A stretch of DNA of 21,165 bases from CALMZN01 sp964443785. GTDB taxonomy: Bacteria; Patescibacteriota; Patescibacteriia; UBA1558; GWA2-36-10. The notes beneath the pieces are model-generated. The model made no database searches and was not told the origin of the DNA. It saw only the letters and a program-made list of their open reading frames with translations. The translations under genes and the position numbers were made by a program. The DNA is taken from the NCBI GenBank assembly GCA_964443785.1, contig CAYUER010000015.1, positions 1 through 21,165 on the forward strand. The letters are read 5' to 3'. Below are positions 20,845 to 21,165 of this stretch, one piece after another (positions within the stretch are counted from its first letter, which is position 1; each line of letters begins with the position of its first letter).

Positions 20845-21165
20845 CTACTTCGCCCAATCAGCACAAACAAATTTGGCTGCCTGCATAAAACGACAACGAC
20901 CACCTTTGGACTTGGTCACGCCCCAAGCTGGCCAAGAATTATAAACCGTAAAATCAAGCTGATAGTCATCGCTCTGGATAGCCAAGGTAGCGTGCTCTGG
21001 CCAGGCTACAGTATTGCGATAAAATATCTGATTACCATCTTTATTTACACCTTTTTCCGAAATAATCTTAAGCTTATCCAAAGTCAATTTATCAAGATCG
21101 GGATAAGAGCGATAAATGGCGTAGTATTTTTCTAAGGCTATAGCCAGTACTTTGGCCTGACTAGC
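20845..21165 (-). CDS. Pilin-like protein, C-terminal part
   Basis: The frame is open at the window edge and ends at 20845 (106 residues visible). It begins ASQAKVLAIALEKYYAIYRSYPDLDKL, which matches the part just after the N-terminal helix in type IV pilins and GspG-like pseudopilins (xALxxYYxxxxxYPxLDxL; here LEKYYAIYRSYPDLDKL). Then comes a short beta-rich domain (NTVAWPEHATLAIQ, DYQLDFTVYNSW) and a C-terminal Cys pair (GRCRFMQAAKFVCADWAK), the usual D-loop disulfide of pilins. The prepilin leader and helix lie outside the window. Neighbouring pilD supports the assignment. Confidence 0.75.
   Translation of the reverse strand, partial: ASQAKVLAIALEKYYAIYRSYPDLDKLTLDKLKIISEKGVNKDGNQIFYRNTVAWPEHATLAIQSDDYQLDFTVYNSWPAWGVTKSKGGRCRFMQAAKFVCADWAK

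Overview
The window looks like a scaffold from a Patescibacteria (Candidate Phyla Radiation) genome, probably metagenome-assembled. Four runs of exactly 100 N mark scaffold joins. The DNA is moderately AT-rich, TGA is used as a stop (which argues against the code-25 Absconditabacteria/Gracilibacteria), genes are tightly packed with 1-15 nt spacers or TAATG/TGATG overlaps, many starts lack a Shine-Dalgarno sequence, and several families seen here are typical of CPR genomes (YigZ, VanZ-like, CxxC zinc-ribbon, a compact type IV pilus locus). The class is not determinable; an ABY1-like lineage is a guess.

Layout. 1-1042 (minus): dCMP deaminase and a P-loop nucleotide-kinase-like protein cut by the window edge. 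1100-1540 (plus): a self-contained orphan gene with near-consensus promoter, hairpin-rich leader, strong Shine-Dalgarno and strong terminator. 1538-3279 (minus): YgjP-like metallopeptidase (broken by a gap), YigZ-family protein, small membrane protein and a CPA2-type cation/proton antiporter (broken by a gap). 3419-6362 (plus): mfd, whose 3' end is lost in a gap. 6480-6800 (minus): orphan 106-residue protein, divergent from smpB across a palindrome-bearing promoter region. 6900-9096 (plus): smpB, ssrA (tmRNA), infC, rpmI, rplT, a ribosome rescue and translation block. 9194-10088: VanZ-like gene (minus) and a zinc-ribbon protein (plus) built from a nearly perfect tandem duplication. 10161-10237 (minus): tRNA-Asp(GUC) flanked by a 17-bp perfect inverted repeat.

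10337-20717 (minus) is one long run of eleven genes with almost no intergenic DNA: pilD, a GspH-like pseudopilin with a Cys-rich tail, PilV-like, PilW-like and PilX-like proteins, ligA, a polytopic membrane protein, gatC, gatA, a DsbA-like oxidase and lgt. A further pilin-like protein runs off the right edge. The theme is the cell envelope: pilin processing and assembly, disulfide formation (relevant to the Cys-rich pilin) and lipoprotein maturation, mixed with DNA ligation and tRNA-dependent amidation.

The most unusual signal is in the prepilin genes. A roughly 107-bp element with matched 14-bp terminal inverted repeats recurs with an exact 111-bp (37-codon) period, in frame, in the leader-coding part of two prepilin genes. 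Each copy carries a decoy of the prepilin cleavage motif (GFTQLE or GFTELE) upstream of the genuine GFTLIE. The inverted-repeat arms differ between copies but match within each copy. One N gap lies inside such an element and is flanked by the same 55 nt on both sides, as expected for contigs broken at a repeat.
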